DNA from: Flexivirga oryzae
GTDB lineage: Bacteria > Actinomycetota > Actinomycetes > Actinomycetales > Dermatophilaceae
NCBI RefSeq assembly: GCF_014190805.1
Contig: NZ_JACHVQ010000002.1
Location: 310,001 to 374,000 of the forward strand
Direction: 5' to 3'
DNA: 64,000 nt
Shown here: piece by piece, positions 23,702 through 32,160 of the stretch
How positions within the stretch are numbered: position 1 is the first letter of the stretch
Layout: each line of letters begins with the position of its first letter
Made by a program: the position numbers and the translations under genes
The notes under the pieces: generated by a model
Databases searched by the model: none
Seen by the model: only the letters and a program-made list of their open reading frames with translations
Told to the model about the DNA's origin: nothing

Positions 23702-26236
23702 ATGAACAGCTCACGCGCGCGCACCACCGGATGGGCGGTGGCCGCGGCCTGCGCCGTGGCGTGCTCGATACCCGCGGCGGCCAGTGCCACGGCGTCAGGG
23801 GCGGCGCCGAATGCCGGAACCACACAACTGTGCAACGGCACGTGGCAACCCGCGCCGACGAACGGCCTACCGAAGTCGTTCAGTGCCTGGGACGTCAAGG
23901 TCTTCGGCCCGAACGACGTCGTGTTGTCGGGCGCGTATGACGACTCGAAGAACGACCAGTCCGCCATTGCCCACTGGAACGGCACCCGGTGGACGATGAC
24001 GAACATTCCGCGCGGCACGTACGGCGGCCACCTCGCCGGCTCGTCCTCCCACGACCTGTTCGTGGAGACCGAACTGCCATCGGGCAAGAGCATGATCGCC
24101 CACCTGCACGGCGACACATGGTCGATGATCCCCGAGGCCAAGGCGTTCGGCGGTGACGACGGGGCCATCAATGCGATGGTGTCCACCAAGCCGGGCGACC
24201 TCTGGGCGGTGGGGCCGCGTTTCACCGCGGTGGGCGCGACCGCGGTCGTCACCCACTACAGCGGGGGCACCTGGCACACCGTGGCCAACAACCTCGCGAC
24301 CACACCGTGGTCGGTGCCGCTGTCGTTGAACGTGAGCCCGACGGGCGAACTCTGGGTGCTGGGCGAGGACATCACCAGCTCCGCGGAGGTCTCCGTCATC
24401 CGCAAGCCCTACGCCGGGAAGCTGGTGGGCAACCGGATGCGGCGCGTCGAGCTCCCCTCCGTGCCCGGTCAGGCCTCCACGATGGCGGAGAACATCAACT
24501 GGAGCTCGAACGGCACGATGGTCGTGAGCGGCTGGACGGGCAACGACGACACGTTCACCGGCTATCCGTATTCGTCCACGCGGACGACCAACGGCCAGTG
24601 GAAGTTGCAGTCCCGACAGGCGCTGACCATCGGCGCGATCTACACGAACGTGGCGGCCCGGGTCGGCAACGACGTGTGGTCGGCGGACGACAACCTGCTG
24701 TGGGACAAGGACTGGACCGGCCTCACCCGATGGAACGGCACCGGCTGGAGCACGCTGCACTCGCTGTCCGCCCTCGCCGGGTACCACCCCGGTTCGATGG
24801 ACGGGGACAAGCGCGGCGACGGCTGGTTGGTGGGCTACGACCAGGACCTCGCATCCCGGCAATGGCGCATCTGCGGTAGCCCGCGGACCGCGTTGTCCGA
24901 TAAGGGGACCGGCGACACCGGCACGCCGGTCACCGTCGGTCGACGCCCTGCGACCACCTCGGTCGGACCGCGGGTGCAACGCACTCACACCAAGCCGGCG
25001 AGCGGAGCGTATGACGGGCTGCCGCGTCCCGCCGAGGACCGGACCGCAGCCACCACCGGCAGCGGCACCAGCAGCAGCATCGGCAAGACCCTGCACGGCC
25101 CGGCGATCGACCGGCTCCGCACGGCCCAGCCCAGGACGCTGACCGCCTCGAGTTACGTCGCGGTCGATGCCTGCGCCGAGCCGAAACAGCCGCATTCGAT
25201 GCGCTGCCAGGCGAAGGTCGTCGCCCGGAGGACCGGCTCCACGGTCCGTGCTGCGGCCACCGACATACCTGCGGGCTACGGTCCCACGGACTTCCGCGCG
25301 GCATACCACCTGCCGAAGTCGGGTGGGTCCGGACGCACCGTCGCTGTTGTTGCGGCATACGGATATCCAACGTTGGCAAAGGATCTCGCGGCCTACCGGA
25401 AGGCCAGCGGACTACCGGCGTGCACGGTCGCGTCCGGCTGCCTCACGATCGTCGGGCAGAACGGCGGTAAGCCACCGACCGATGTCGACGAGGGCTGGGC
25501 GCTCGAGCAGGCGATGGATGTCCAGGCCGTCTCCGCGACCTGCCCGGCCTGCAAGATCCTGGTCGTGCAGGCCAAGAGTCCGTCCGACGGGGATCTGGGG
25601 GCGGCCAACCACCAGGCCGCGAAGCGGAAGTCGTTCGTGATCACCAACAGTTTCGGCCGCTCGGAGCTGTCGACCGATCTGTCGAGCACTTCCACCGTGG
25701 TGCCGAAGGGGACGCCGCTCGTGGCCTCCACGGGGGATGTCGGCCTGCAGCCGAGCTTCCCGTCCACGGTGCCGTCCGTGGTCGGCGTCGGCGGCACGAC
25801 CCTGCTGCAGACACCGGGCACCAAGCGCGGGTGGGCCGAACACCTGTGGTCGCTGAGCAGTGGCGGCTGCTCGGCGGTGCAGCCGAAACCGGCCTTCCAG
25901 CGCCAGTCGTTCTGTGTCGCGGGGAAGTCGAGCTCCGTTGCGATCGTTGCGGATGCGGACCCCGCGTCCGGGGCCGCTGTCTACGACAGCACCGGTTACG
26001 AAGGGCAGACCGGCTGGTTCGTCCTCGGCGGCACCAGCCTCGCGTCACCGCTCACCGCAGGCATGTATGCCGCCCGCGGCATCAAGCCGTCGGTGCGCCA
26101 ACTGTGGTCGGGTCAGCGCACGACGAACCCGGTGACCGGGGCCGGCACCAACGGCTGGTGCACACCGAAGATCGAGTGCACCGCGAACGCCAACCGCTAC
26201 AGCGGCGCCAGCGGCTGGGGCTCGTTGGCCCGGTGA
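23702..26236 (+). CDS. Secreted S53 (sedolisin-like) peptidase with N-terminal propeller-like domain
   Basis: 844 residues. Signal peptide: charged start, hydrophobic VAAACAVACSIPAAASA, cleavage near residue 30. Residues 45-400 hold repeated W-N-G-T-x-W and D/E-L-W-x-x-G elements (DLWAVG, GELWVLG, WNGTGWSTL), which suggests a beta-propeller. A Ser/Thr-rich linker follows. The C-terminal half is S53: YGPTDFRAAYHLP start, E602 and D606 in LEQAMD, oxyanion D679 in STGDVG and nucleophile S779 in GGTSLASP. So it looks catalytically complete but lacks the usual activation pro-domain. ATG with GGGGAGG 5 nt upstream. Nutrient scavenging or surface adhesion are both possible. Confidence 0.85.
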   Translation: MNSSRARTTGWAVAAACAVACSIPAAASATASGAAPNAGTTQLCNGTWQPAPTNGLPKSFSAWDVKVFGPNDVVLSGAYDDSKNDQSAIAHWNGTRWTMTNIPRGTYGGHLAGSSSHDLFVETELPSGKSMIAHLHGDTWSMIPEAKAFGGDDGAINAMVSTKPGDLWAVGPRFTAVGATAVVTHYSGGTWHTVANNLATTPWSVPLSLNVSPTGELWVLGEDITSSAEVSVIRKPYAGKLVGNRMRRVELPSVPGQASTMAENINWSSNGTMVVSGWTGNDDTFTGYPYSSTRTTNGQWKLQSRQALTIGAIYTNVAARVGNDVWSADDNLLWDKDWTGLTRWNGTGWSTLHSLSALAGYHPGSMDGDKRGDGWLVGYDQDLASRQWRICGSPRTALSDKGTGDTGTPVTVGRRPATTSVGPRVQRTHTKPASGAYDGLPRPAEDRTAATTGSGTSSSIGKTLHGPAIDRLRTAQPRTLTASSYVAVDACAEPKQPHSMRCQAKVVARRTGSTVRAAATDIPAGYGPTDFRAAYHLPKSGGSGRTVAVVAAYGYPTLAKDLAAYRKASGLPACTVASGCLTIVGQNGGKPPTDVDEGWALEQAMDVQAVSATCPACKILVVQAKSPSDGDLGAANHQAAKRKSFVITNSFGRSELSTDLSSTSTVVPKGTPLVASTGDVGLQPSFPSTVPSVVGVGGTTLLQTPGTKRGWAEHLWSLSSGGCSAVQPKPAFQRQSFCVAGKSSSVAIVADADPASGAAVYDSTGYEGQTGWFVLGGTSLASPLTAGMYAARGIKPSVRQLWSGQRTTNPVTGAGTNGWCTPKIECTANANRYSGASGWGSLAR

Positions 26237-26244
26237 CGTCACGC

Positions 26245-26283
26245 ACCTCCCGGGCGGTCACGAACTCGTGCCGCCCGGGAGGT
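26245..26283. terminator. Bidirectional terminator between S53 peptidase and panC
   Basis: Stem ACCTCCCGGGCGG / CCGCCCGGGAGGT (13 bp) that continues as CACG/CGTG after a one-base bulge. It sits between convergent genes and touches the panC stop. Confidence 0.85.
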
Positions 26284-27146
26284 CACACCTCGTGGGCTGG
26301 GCCGATCTCCAGCGGCAGGTTGTCGATCAGCCGGGTCGTGCCCACCTTGGCGGCGACCGCGAGCAACGCGGGGCCGCGGTACCACTCCGGCACCTGCTCG
26401 AGTGAGTCCGGATGCACCAGCACCAGATAGTCGACCAGCGCCAGCGGCTCGCGGACCAGCACCTCACGGGCGGCACGACGCACCGCCGCGGGACCAGCGA
26501 CAGACTGGTCGGCGCCGGCCTGCAGGGCCCGCGAAAGACTCAGTGCCACTTCACGATCCGCGGCGCTGAGGTAGGTGTTGCGGCTGCTGAGCGCGAGGCC
26601 GTCGGTTTCGCGGACGGTGGGCACGGCGATGACCTCGACCGGGAAGTCCAGGTCGCGCACCATCCGCCGGATCAGCAGCAGCTGCTGGGCGTCCTTCTGC
26701 CCGAAGAACGCGAAGTCCGGCTGGACCAGGTGCAACAGCTTGGCGACCACGGTCAGTACACCGTCGAAATGCCCTGGGCGAGAGGCACCTTCGAGCACCT
26801 CGCCCAGCGGCCCGGCCGACACCCGGACACCGGGTTCACCCTGCGGGTAGACGACGTCCGGGGTGGGTGCGAACACGACCGACACGTCTTCGCGTGCGCA
26901 GATCGCCAGGTCGTCGTCGAAGGTCTGCGGGTAGCGCGACAGGTCCTCCCCGACCGCGAACTGTAACGGGTTGAGGAAGATCGTGACCACCACGTGATCG
27001 GCGGATTTCCTTGCGGTCCGGATCAGCTCGGCATGCCCCTCGTGGAGCGCACCCATCGTCATCACGACGGCGACACTGCCGTCCAGTGCCTTGCGTGCGG
27101 GGAGCAGATCTTCGCGCGTGTGAGCGACCACCGGTTGTGACGTCAT
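26283..27146 (-). CDS. panC: Pantothenate synthetase (pantoate--beta-alanine ligase)
   Basis: 287 residues of the cytidylyltransferase-like HIGH family. The nucleotide motif is MTMGALHEGHAELIR, and FLNPLQFAVGEDLSRYPQT, FFGQKDAQQLLLIRRMVRDL and the LALSSRNTYLS (KMSKS-like) loop are all present. It joins pantoate and beta-alanine with ATP in coenzyme A synthesis. Upstream in the same operon is a DUF2520 oxidoreductase, as in M. tuberculosis (Rv3602c/Rv3603c, recalled). panD and coaX, which follow panC in many actinobacteria, are absent here. Two hairpin repeats separate it from the upstream gene. Confidence 0.97.
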   Translation of the reverse strand: MTSQPVVAHTREDLLPARKALDGSVAVVMTMGALHEGHAELIRTARKSADHVVVTIFLNPLQFAVGEDLSRYPQTFDDDLAICAREDVSVVFAPTPDVVYPQGEPGVRVSAGPLGEVLEGASRPGHFDGVLTVVAKLLHLVQPDFAFFGQKDAQQLLLIRRMVRDLDFPVEVIAVPTVRETDGLALSSRNTYLSAADREVALSLSRALQAGADQSVAGPAAVRRAAREVLVREPLALVDYLVLVHPDSLEQVPEWYRGPALLAVAAKVGTTRLIDNLPLEIGPAHEV

Positions 27147-27147
27147 C

Positions 27148-27257
27148 GGGGTCCCCGCGAAGTATCGGAGCGAGGTACGAGCGTAGAACTTCGAGGGGTG
27201 ATCATCGGTGTCCTTGCGAAGTATCGGAGCGAGGTACGAGCGTAGAACTTCGAGGGG
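27148..27257. repeat. Intra-operon hairpin repeat, tandem copies 4 and 5
   Basis: Two nearly identical 51-bp copies, at 27148-27198 and 27207-27257, each GCGAAGTATCGGAGCGAGG, then TACGAGCGTAGAACTTCG and AGGGG. The copies are separated by TGATCATC-like spacers that also flank the pair, so the second arose by duplication of a 59-bp unit. They fill the whole panC upstream gap. Confidence 0.85.
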
Positions 27258-27260
27258 TGA

Positions 27261-28151
27261 TCATCTGTCTTCTTTCGTGGTGAGCAGGTCGAGCATGGGT
27301 TGCACGGTCTCCGCGGGCATCGCCCGTCGTGCCGCCGCGCGGGTCGTGGTGGCGATGGCGAGCGCCCGGTAGGCGTGCCGGATGTCGTCGGGTTGTCCTT
27401 CCAGCGCCTCCAGGTGTGCCGCGACGGTGCCGACGTCGCCGCGCACGATCGGGCCGGTGAGGGCGCGGTCGCCGCGCTGCAGGGTGTTCTCCAGCGCCGC
27501 CTCGAGCAACGGCCGCAGCAGCAGATCGGCGTCGTCGATGCCCACGTCACGCAGCATCTGTGCCGACTGCGCCACCACCGTGGTCAGGTGGTTGGCGGCG
27601 TGCGACAGGGCCGCGTGGTAGAGCGCCCGGTCCTCGTCCGCGAGCCGGAACGGCTCACCGCCCAGGTCGAGCGCGAGCGCGTCGGCGACCAGGTCGGCGC
27701 CCATCGACGCGGTCACCGCGATCGGGGTCCCGGTGATGCGGTCGACGTCGCTCGGGAGGCCGGTGAACGTCATGACCGGATGGAGCACCACCGCGTCACC
27801 ACCGACGTCGACGACCGGCTGGAGGACGTCGAGACCCCGGAAACCGCTGGTGTGCACGGCAAGTCGGCCGCCGTCCCATGCGCCCTGCGCCGCAAGACCC
27901 GACACCAGCGGACCGATCGCGTCGTCCGGCACCGTCAGGAGCACGACGTCCGCCGCGGCGACCACCTCCGGCACGTCCCGCACCGGCACCTCCGGGAGCA
28001 ACAGCGCCGCCCTCTCCAGTGAGGCCTCGCTCACGGCGCTCACCGCCACGATCTCGTGCCCGGCGGCCCGCAGTGCCGCGCCGAGGACCGACCCGACCCG
28101 GCCGGCACCCACGACGCCCACCCGCAGGGTCGGTCGCTCCAGCCGGGTCAT
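27261..28151 (-). CDS. Rossmann-like / DUF2520 NAD(P)-dependent oxidoreductase
   Basis: 296 residues. N-terminal NAD(P) motif VGVVGAGRVGSVLGAALRAA, then VVLLTVPDDAIGPL. The C-terminal DUF2520 helical domain holds ALYHAALSHAANHLTTVVAQ, similar to the ProC and ketopantoate-reductase folds. Its fixed position next to panC in actinobacteria makes a ketopantoate reductase or related role plausible, but this is inference. The ATG overlaps the stop of an 11-codon leader ORF (ATGA). No Shine-Dalgarno is visible, so its translation may depend on that leader. Confidence 0.85.
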   Translation of the reverse strand: MTRLERPTLRVGVVGAGRVGSVLGAALRAAGHEIVAVSAVSEASLERAALLLPEVPVRDVPEVVAAADVVLLTVPDDAIGPLVSGLAAQGAWDGGRLAVHTSGFRGLDVLQPVVDVGGDAVVLHPVMTFTGLPSDVDRITGTPIAVTASMGADLVADALALDLGGEPFRLADEDRALYHAALSHAANHLTTVVAQSAQMLRDVGIDDADLLLRPLLEAALENTLQRGDRALTGPIVRGDVGTVAAHLEALEGQPDDIRHAYRALAIATTTRAAARRAMPAETVQPMLDLLTTKEDR

Positions 28152-28183
28152 CGTGGTTCACCCACGCGAGTCCGCATCTTCAC
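28148..28183 (-). CDS. Putative 11-residue leader peptide coupled to the DUF2520 gene
   Basis: GTG AAG ATG ... CCA CGA TGA encodes V/M-KMRTRVGEPR. A TAGCGT -10 box (28191-28196) ends 7 nt before the GTG, the same geometry as the leaderless genes here. The stop overlaps the next ATG by 4 nt. So a ribosome loading on the leaderless end would translate the leader and restart on the main gene. Its coding status rests on this geometry only. Confidence 0.4.
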   Translation of the reverse strand: MKMRTRVGEPR

Positions 28184-28210
28184 CCGCACGACGCTAGCGC
28201 CCCGGCCACG

Positions 28211-28216
28211 TAGGCT
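28211..28216 (+). promoter_or_regulatory. -10 box of leaderless midA-like gene
   Basis: TAGGCT, then 6 nt (GCGACG), then GTG at 28223. Divergent from the TAGCGT box at 28191-28196, so two promoters lie back to back within 26 bp. Confidence 0.5.
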
Positions 28217-28222
28217 GCGACG

Positions 28223-29170
28223 GTGGTGTGGCGGACCTGGCAGACGGCGTGGCACGAGGCGCTCTACGGACCGGACGGGTTCTACCGCCAGTCCGCGGGC
28301 CCTGCGGGACATTTCGCGACCTCCGCACAGGGGATCCCCGGCGGCGGCCGGCTGCTCGCCCGCGCCCTGGTGGCACTCGCGGAACGGTCCGGGTGCAGCG
28401 ACGTCGTCGATGTCGGCGCGGGTCGCGGCGAGCTGCTGGGCGAGATCGCCGCGCTCGCGCCGGGGCTCCGGCTGACCGGTGTCGACATCGTGGAGCGGCC
28501 GCGTGAGCTGCCCGCGGGGACGGACTGGTTGGTCGCACCCGGTGGTGAGCGGCTCCCGGACGGGCTCCGGGACCTCACCCGGGCGCTGGTCGTCGCGCAC
28601 GAGTGGCTCGATGTCGTGCCGTGCCCGATCGTCGAATATGCCGACGGTGTATGGCGCGAGGTCGAGGTCGCGGACGACGGCACTGAGCGCCTCGGCAGTG
28701 TGGTCGAAGGCCCGGACCTGCAGTGGTTGCAGCGGAATTGGCCAGCCGGGTGTGACACGGGACGAGCCGAGGTCGGCAGGAGCCGCGAGGCGGCATACAA
28801 CGACCTGCGGGCGCGCATCGGCACCGGACTGCTCGTCGTCGTCGACTACGGTCACCTGCGCGGGCGGCGGCCGGTCGGGGGCACGCTGACCGGCTACCGG
28901 GACGGCGTCCAGAGCGCGCCGCGGCCCGACGGTAGCACCGACATCACGGCACACGTGGCGATGGACACGTTGGGCTCGGACGAACTCGTGCAACAGCGGG
29001 ACCTGTTGGAGCGGCTCGGGTTACGGCCGCCCCGACCGCCGATCGAGCTGGCGCGGGACGACCCTGCGGCATACCTCACCCAGCTGGCGGCGCGCGGCAC
29101 GCACGCGGAGCTCACGGCACCGGGCGGTCTGGGCGACTTCTGGTGGGCGATCAGCACGATCACCCGGTGA
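28223..29170 (+). CDS. MidA/NDUFAF7-family SAM-dependent methyltransferase
   Basis: 315 residues of the PF02636 type. The opening RTWQTAWHEALYGPDGFYRQ with AGPAGHFATSAQ is typical. SAM motif I is VVDVGAGRGELLGEIAA, then RALVVAHEWLDVVPCPI with the family's EWLD/NE-D motif and LLVVVDYGHLRG. The mitochondrial member methylates an arginine of the complex I 49-kDa subunit. A NuoD-like (49-kDa) protein is encoded 4 kb downstream, so it is a candidate substrate here. GTG start, leaderless. Confidence 0.85.
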   Translation: MVWRTWQTAWHEALYGPDGFYRQSAGPAGHFATSAQGIPGGGRLLARALVALAERSGCSDVVDVGAGRGELLGEIAALAPGLRLTGVDIVERPRELPAGTDWLVAPGGERLPDGLRDLTRALVVAHEWLDVVPCPIVEYADGVWREVEVADDGTERLGSVVEGPDLQWLQRNWPAGCDTGRAEVGRSREAAYNDLRARIGTGLLVVVDYGHLRGRRPVGGTLTGYRDGVQSAPRPDGSTDITAHVAMDTLGSDELVQQRDLLERLGLRPPRPPIELARDDPAAYLTQLAARGTHAELTAPGGLGDFWWAISTITR

Positions 29171-29176
29171 ACCGGA

Positions 29177-30427
29177 TCAGCTGCTCGGACGGAAGGTGGT
29201 GATGATCTCGTCCAGCACCTTGGTCGACAGCGTCTTGCCGCCGGGCGCGTCGAGCTCCCGGATGGCGACCAGCTGGTAGGACTTGCCACCCGCCTGGAAG
29301 GTCACGGTCCGGATCTCGTAGTCGTGGCCCTTGTCGCAACCGTCCGGGTCGCCGACCGCGGTGGTGATCGTGTATTCGAGCGCGGGGATGGTGTCCTGGT
29401 TGACCTTGACCTGCTTGGCCGCCGACATCTTGCCCTGCTTGGCGTGCGACCCGTCCTTCTTCAACGAGATGGCGTCGGCGAACCGCTGCGCGAGGTCCGG
29501 GCCGGCATCGGCGGGATCGCGCTTGCCGACATTGACCAGCCCGAGCCAGGCGCTCTCGGCGGTCTTCTTGGCGGAGCAGAAGCCGACGCCGTAGCGCGCG
29601 GGCGCCTTCGCGACCACCAGCGGCTTGCCACTGCTGTCGGCATAGCCGAACAGGGTGTCCTTGCTCTCCAGCGTCCAGTCCTTGTTCTCCGGAACGTCGA
29701 ACACGCCGCGCGGATCACTCGCGGACTGCGCCTGCCAGCCGGACTTGAGGGCGCGCTGCCCGGCGGCGAGGGTCGGGTTGACCCAGGTGGTCGCGGTGAC
29801 CGGCGGCAGGCTGCTCGTGACGGGTGAGCTCGCGGCCGGGGTCGGGGTCTTGTCGCTGTTACGGGTGAAGGCGTAGATCGCCACCGCCGCGATGACCAGG
29901 ACCAGCGCCGCGGCGATGCCGATCAGGATCTTCCCGCGGCCGCCGCCGGTGCCGCTGCCCTTGGGCGGCACCACCACACCCTCGCCCGACGCCTGCGAGA
30001 AGCGGTCGTAGTAGGAGCTCTGCGGGTTGTTCATCGTCGGGCCGACATTGGGCCCGGTCTCCCCCGTCGACCACGACGGCGGTTGGGCGGGTTGGCCCCC
30101 CGAGGACCACGGCTGCTGGCCCCCAGTCCACGGCTGCTGCCCGCCGGTGTTGCCCTGCTGCGGCGGCTGCCCCCCGGCCCACGGCTGTTGGCCTCCGGTG
30201 TTGCCCTGCTGCGGCGGCTGGCCGCCGGTCCACGGCTGCTGCCCTCCGGTGTTGCCGGGCTGTTGCTGGCCACCGGTCCACGGCTGCTGGCCGCCGGTGG
30301 CGTCCTGGCGCGGCTGGGCTCCCGACTGTCCCGGAAGCCGGTGCCCCCCGGACTGCCCCGGCTGCTGGTCGCTCGGCTGCTGCTCGTTCTCCGGCTGCTG
30401 CCCCTGGCCATCGTCGTGGTTGCTCAC
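29177..30427 (-). CDS. Single-pass membrane protein with Gln/Pro/Gly-rich repeats (DUF8017-like), paralog 1
   Basis: 416 residues. Residues 1-115 are low-complexity with about six repeats of GGQQPWTGGQPPQQGNT type. A conserved segment follows, TGPNVGPTMNNPQSSYYDRF, then a membrane helix ILIGIAAALVLVIAAVAIYAF near 175. A TP-rich stalk and an external domain of about 200 residues follow, with four Cys (GVGFCSAKK, DGCDKGHD) that could pair. Similar proteins in Streptomyces are called DUF8017 (from memory). Function unknown. The next gene upstream is a paralog on the same strand, 57 nt away. Confidence 0.8.
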   Translation of the reverse strand: MSNHDDGQGQQPENEQQPSDQQPGQSGGHRLPGQSGAQPRQDATGGQQPWTGGQQQPGNTGGQQPWTGGQPPQQGNTGGQQPWAGGQPPQQGNTGGQQPWTGGQQPWSSGGQPAQPPSWSTGETGPNVGPTMNNPQSSYYDRFSQASGEGVVVPPKGSGTGGGRGKILIGIAAALVLVIAAVAIYAFTRNSDKTPTPAASSPVTSSLPPVTATTWVNPTLAAGQRALKSGWQAQSASDPRGVFDVPENKDWTLESKDTLFGYADSSGKPLVVAKAPARYGVGFCSAKKTAESAWLGLVNVGKRDPADAGPDLAQRFADAISLKKDGSHAKQGKMSAAKQVKVNQDTIPALEYTITTAVGDPDGCDKGHDYEIRTVTFQAGGKSYQLVAIRELDAPGGKTLSTKVLDEIITTFRPSS

Positions 30428-30484
30428 GGCTGAAAGGCTACCTATTGCTGCCCGGGACGCCGACGAACACTCGCCGCGGATCGA

Positions 30485-31489
30485 TCAGCCACGGGTCCGG
30501 AAGGTGCTGATGACGTCGTTCAGGGTGCTCTCGGGCAGCTCCTTGCCAACGCCGAGCAGGCGGATGGTGACGAACTGGTAGGTCGTGCCCTGCACGGAGA
30601 AGGTGACGGTGCGAACCTCGTACTTCTTGCCTTTGTCGCACTTGGTGGGGTCGCCGGCCGTAGCGGTGATGGTGTATTCGACCGCCGGGATCGTCCCTTG
30701 GTCGACCTTGAGCTGCTTGGCGGCGGAGAGTTTTCCCGCCGTGCCCGGTGTGTGGTGGCTGCTCGTGCTGATCGCGTCGGCGAACTTCTGCGCCTCGTCC
30801 GCGCCCAGCTGGGTCGGATCCGACTTGCCGCCGCCGCGCATCCCCACCACGGCGAGCCATTGGTCCTTCTTGGCGTCGCAGAAGCCGACGCCGTAGGTTG
30901 ACGTTGCGCCCATCCCGGCGAGGATATTGCCCTTCGAGTCCTCGTAGAAGCGGGTCATCGAGTCGGACTCGACCTTCCAGTCCTTGGTCTTCGGCACGTC
31001 ATACACCCCGAAAACACCGTGTCCCGGTTGTGATTGCCAGCCATCCTTCAGCGGACGTACGCCGGCAGCGAGGGTCGGGTTGACCCACGTCGTGGCGGTC
31101 ACCGGTGGCAGGCTGCTCGTGGCGGCCGAGCTCGCCGCCGGGGTCGGGGCTTTGTCACTGTTGCGGGTCAGCGCGAAGATCGCCACGGCTGCTATGACGA
31201 CGACCAACGCCGCCGCGGTACCGATCAGCAGCTTGCCGCGGTTGCCACCGGGTTTTTTCGGCGTCACGACGACGCCTTCCCCGGACGCCTGGGCGAAGCG
31301 GTCGTAGTACGAGCTCTGCGGGTTGTTCATCGTCGGGCCGACATTGGGCCCGGTCTGCCCCGTCGACCACGACGGCTGCCCGGCCTGGTCGCCGGACCAC
31401 GGTTGGGCTCCGCCCGACCACTGGCTCTCGGTCTCCCCCTGATTTCCGCCGTTGTTCTCCGGCGGGTTTCCATCCCCTTGGTTGCTCAC
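30485..31489 (-). CDS. Single-pass membrane protein (DUF8017-like), paralog 2
   Basis: 334 residues with the same plan as its downstream neighbour: short hydrophilic N terminus, TGPNVGPTMNNPQSSYYDRF, membrane helix LLIGTAAALVVVIAAVAIFA near 95, TP-rich stalk and external domain (SLPPVTATTWVNPTLAAG, YGVGFCDAKKDQW). It lacks the GGQQPW repeats. The juxtamembrane DNA is almost identical to paralog 1 while the ectodomains differ by about half. It lies 9 nt downstream of the CGNR regulator gene stop on the same strand, so it may be cotranscribed with it. Confidence 0.8.
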   Translation of the reverse strand: MSNQGDGNPPENNGGNQGETESQWSGGAQPWSGDQAGQPSWSTGQTGPNVGPTMNNPQSSYYDRFAQASGEGVVVTPKKPGGNRGKLLIGTAAALVVVIAAVAIFALTRNSDKAPTPAASSAATSSLPPVTATTWVNPTLAAGVRPLKDGWQSQPGHGVFGVYDVPKTKDWKVESDSMTRFYEDSKGNILAGMGATSTYGVGFCDAKKDQWLAVVGMRGGGKSDPTQLGADEAQKFADAISTSSHHTPGTAGKLSAAKQLKVDQGTIPAVEYTITATAGDPTKCDKGKKYEVRTVTFSVQGTTYQFVTIRLLGVGKELPESTLNDVISTFRTRG

Positions 31490-31498
31490 CGCTGCAGG

Positions 31499-32059
31499 TT
31501 ACCTTTCGAGATCGTCGCCGGAGTCCGACGTGAGGCGGGCGCGATATGCCGCGACCGCGAGCCGGTTGCCGCACCCGAGGTCGCAGTAGCGCTTGGAACG
31601 ATTGCGGGACAGGTCGACCAGGACGCCGTCGCAGTCGTCGGCGGCGCAGGTGCGCAACCTGCGAAGTTCACCGGCCCGGACCACGTCGACCATCGCCATG
31701 GCGACCTCGACGATCCACCGGGACGCCAGCGGGGCGTCCGGCGGGGTGGCGTGCAGGTGCCAGTCCCAGTCGCCGTGCTTGACCAACTGGGGCAGGGCCG
31801 ACTCGCGCCGCAGCAGGTCGTTGACCCGGGCGACCAGGGCCGGCTCGTCGTCGGTCCACAGCGCGCGGATCTCGGGCCGTATGGCGCGCACGGCCTCCCG
31901 CTCGGCCGCGCTCCCGACGACCGGTCCGCTCCATTCCCAGCCACGCACGAAGTCCAGGTAGGACGCCTCGTCCAGCAACGGATCCGGGTCCTCGACGGCG
32001 GTATTGACCAGCGCGGCAGCACCGGTCAACGCCACTTCCGTGTCATGAGCAAAAACCAC
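31499..32059 (-). CDS. CGNR zinc-finger transcriptional regulator (ABATE domain)
   Basis: 186 residues. The N-terminal ABATE ligand-sensing domain includes AAALVNTAVEDPDPLLD. The C-terminal zinc ribbon CAADDCDGVLVDLSRNRSKR, then YCDLGCGNRLAVAAYRAR, holds the CGNR motif. GTG start with CAGGAG 6 nt before. It is divergent from an EamA transporter, a common arrangement for this family, so it probably controls that transporter. An imperfect palindrome sits between them at 32105-32125. Confidence 0.88.
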   Translation of the reverse strand: MVFAHDTEVALTGAAALVNTAVEDPDPLLDEASYLDFVRGWEWSGPVVGSAAEREAVRAIRPEIRALWTDDEPALVARVNDLLRRESALPQLVKHGDWDWHLHATPPDAPLASRWIVEVAMAMVDVVRAGELRRLRTCAADDCDGVLVDLSRNRSKRYCDLGCGNRLAVAAYRARLTSDSGDDLER

Positions 32060-32104
32060 TTTGACTCCTGTCCTGGGGACACTCTACGATCGACTGGTCA
32101 CCAC

Positions 32105-32125
32105 GGGTAAAACAACATTTTGCCC
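32105..32125. promoter_or_regulatory. Candidate CGNR operator between regulator and EamA gene
   Basis: GGGTAAAA-CAACA-TTTTGCCC, an imperfect inverted repeat with 7 of 8 arm positions matching. It lies 36 nt before the EamA start and 46 nt from the regulator start. Confidence 0.4.
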
Positions 32126-32160
32126 ATTACGCATTCCACACCTCTCGAAGGAGGCCCCTC

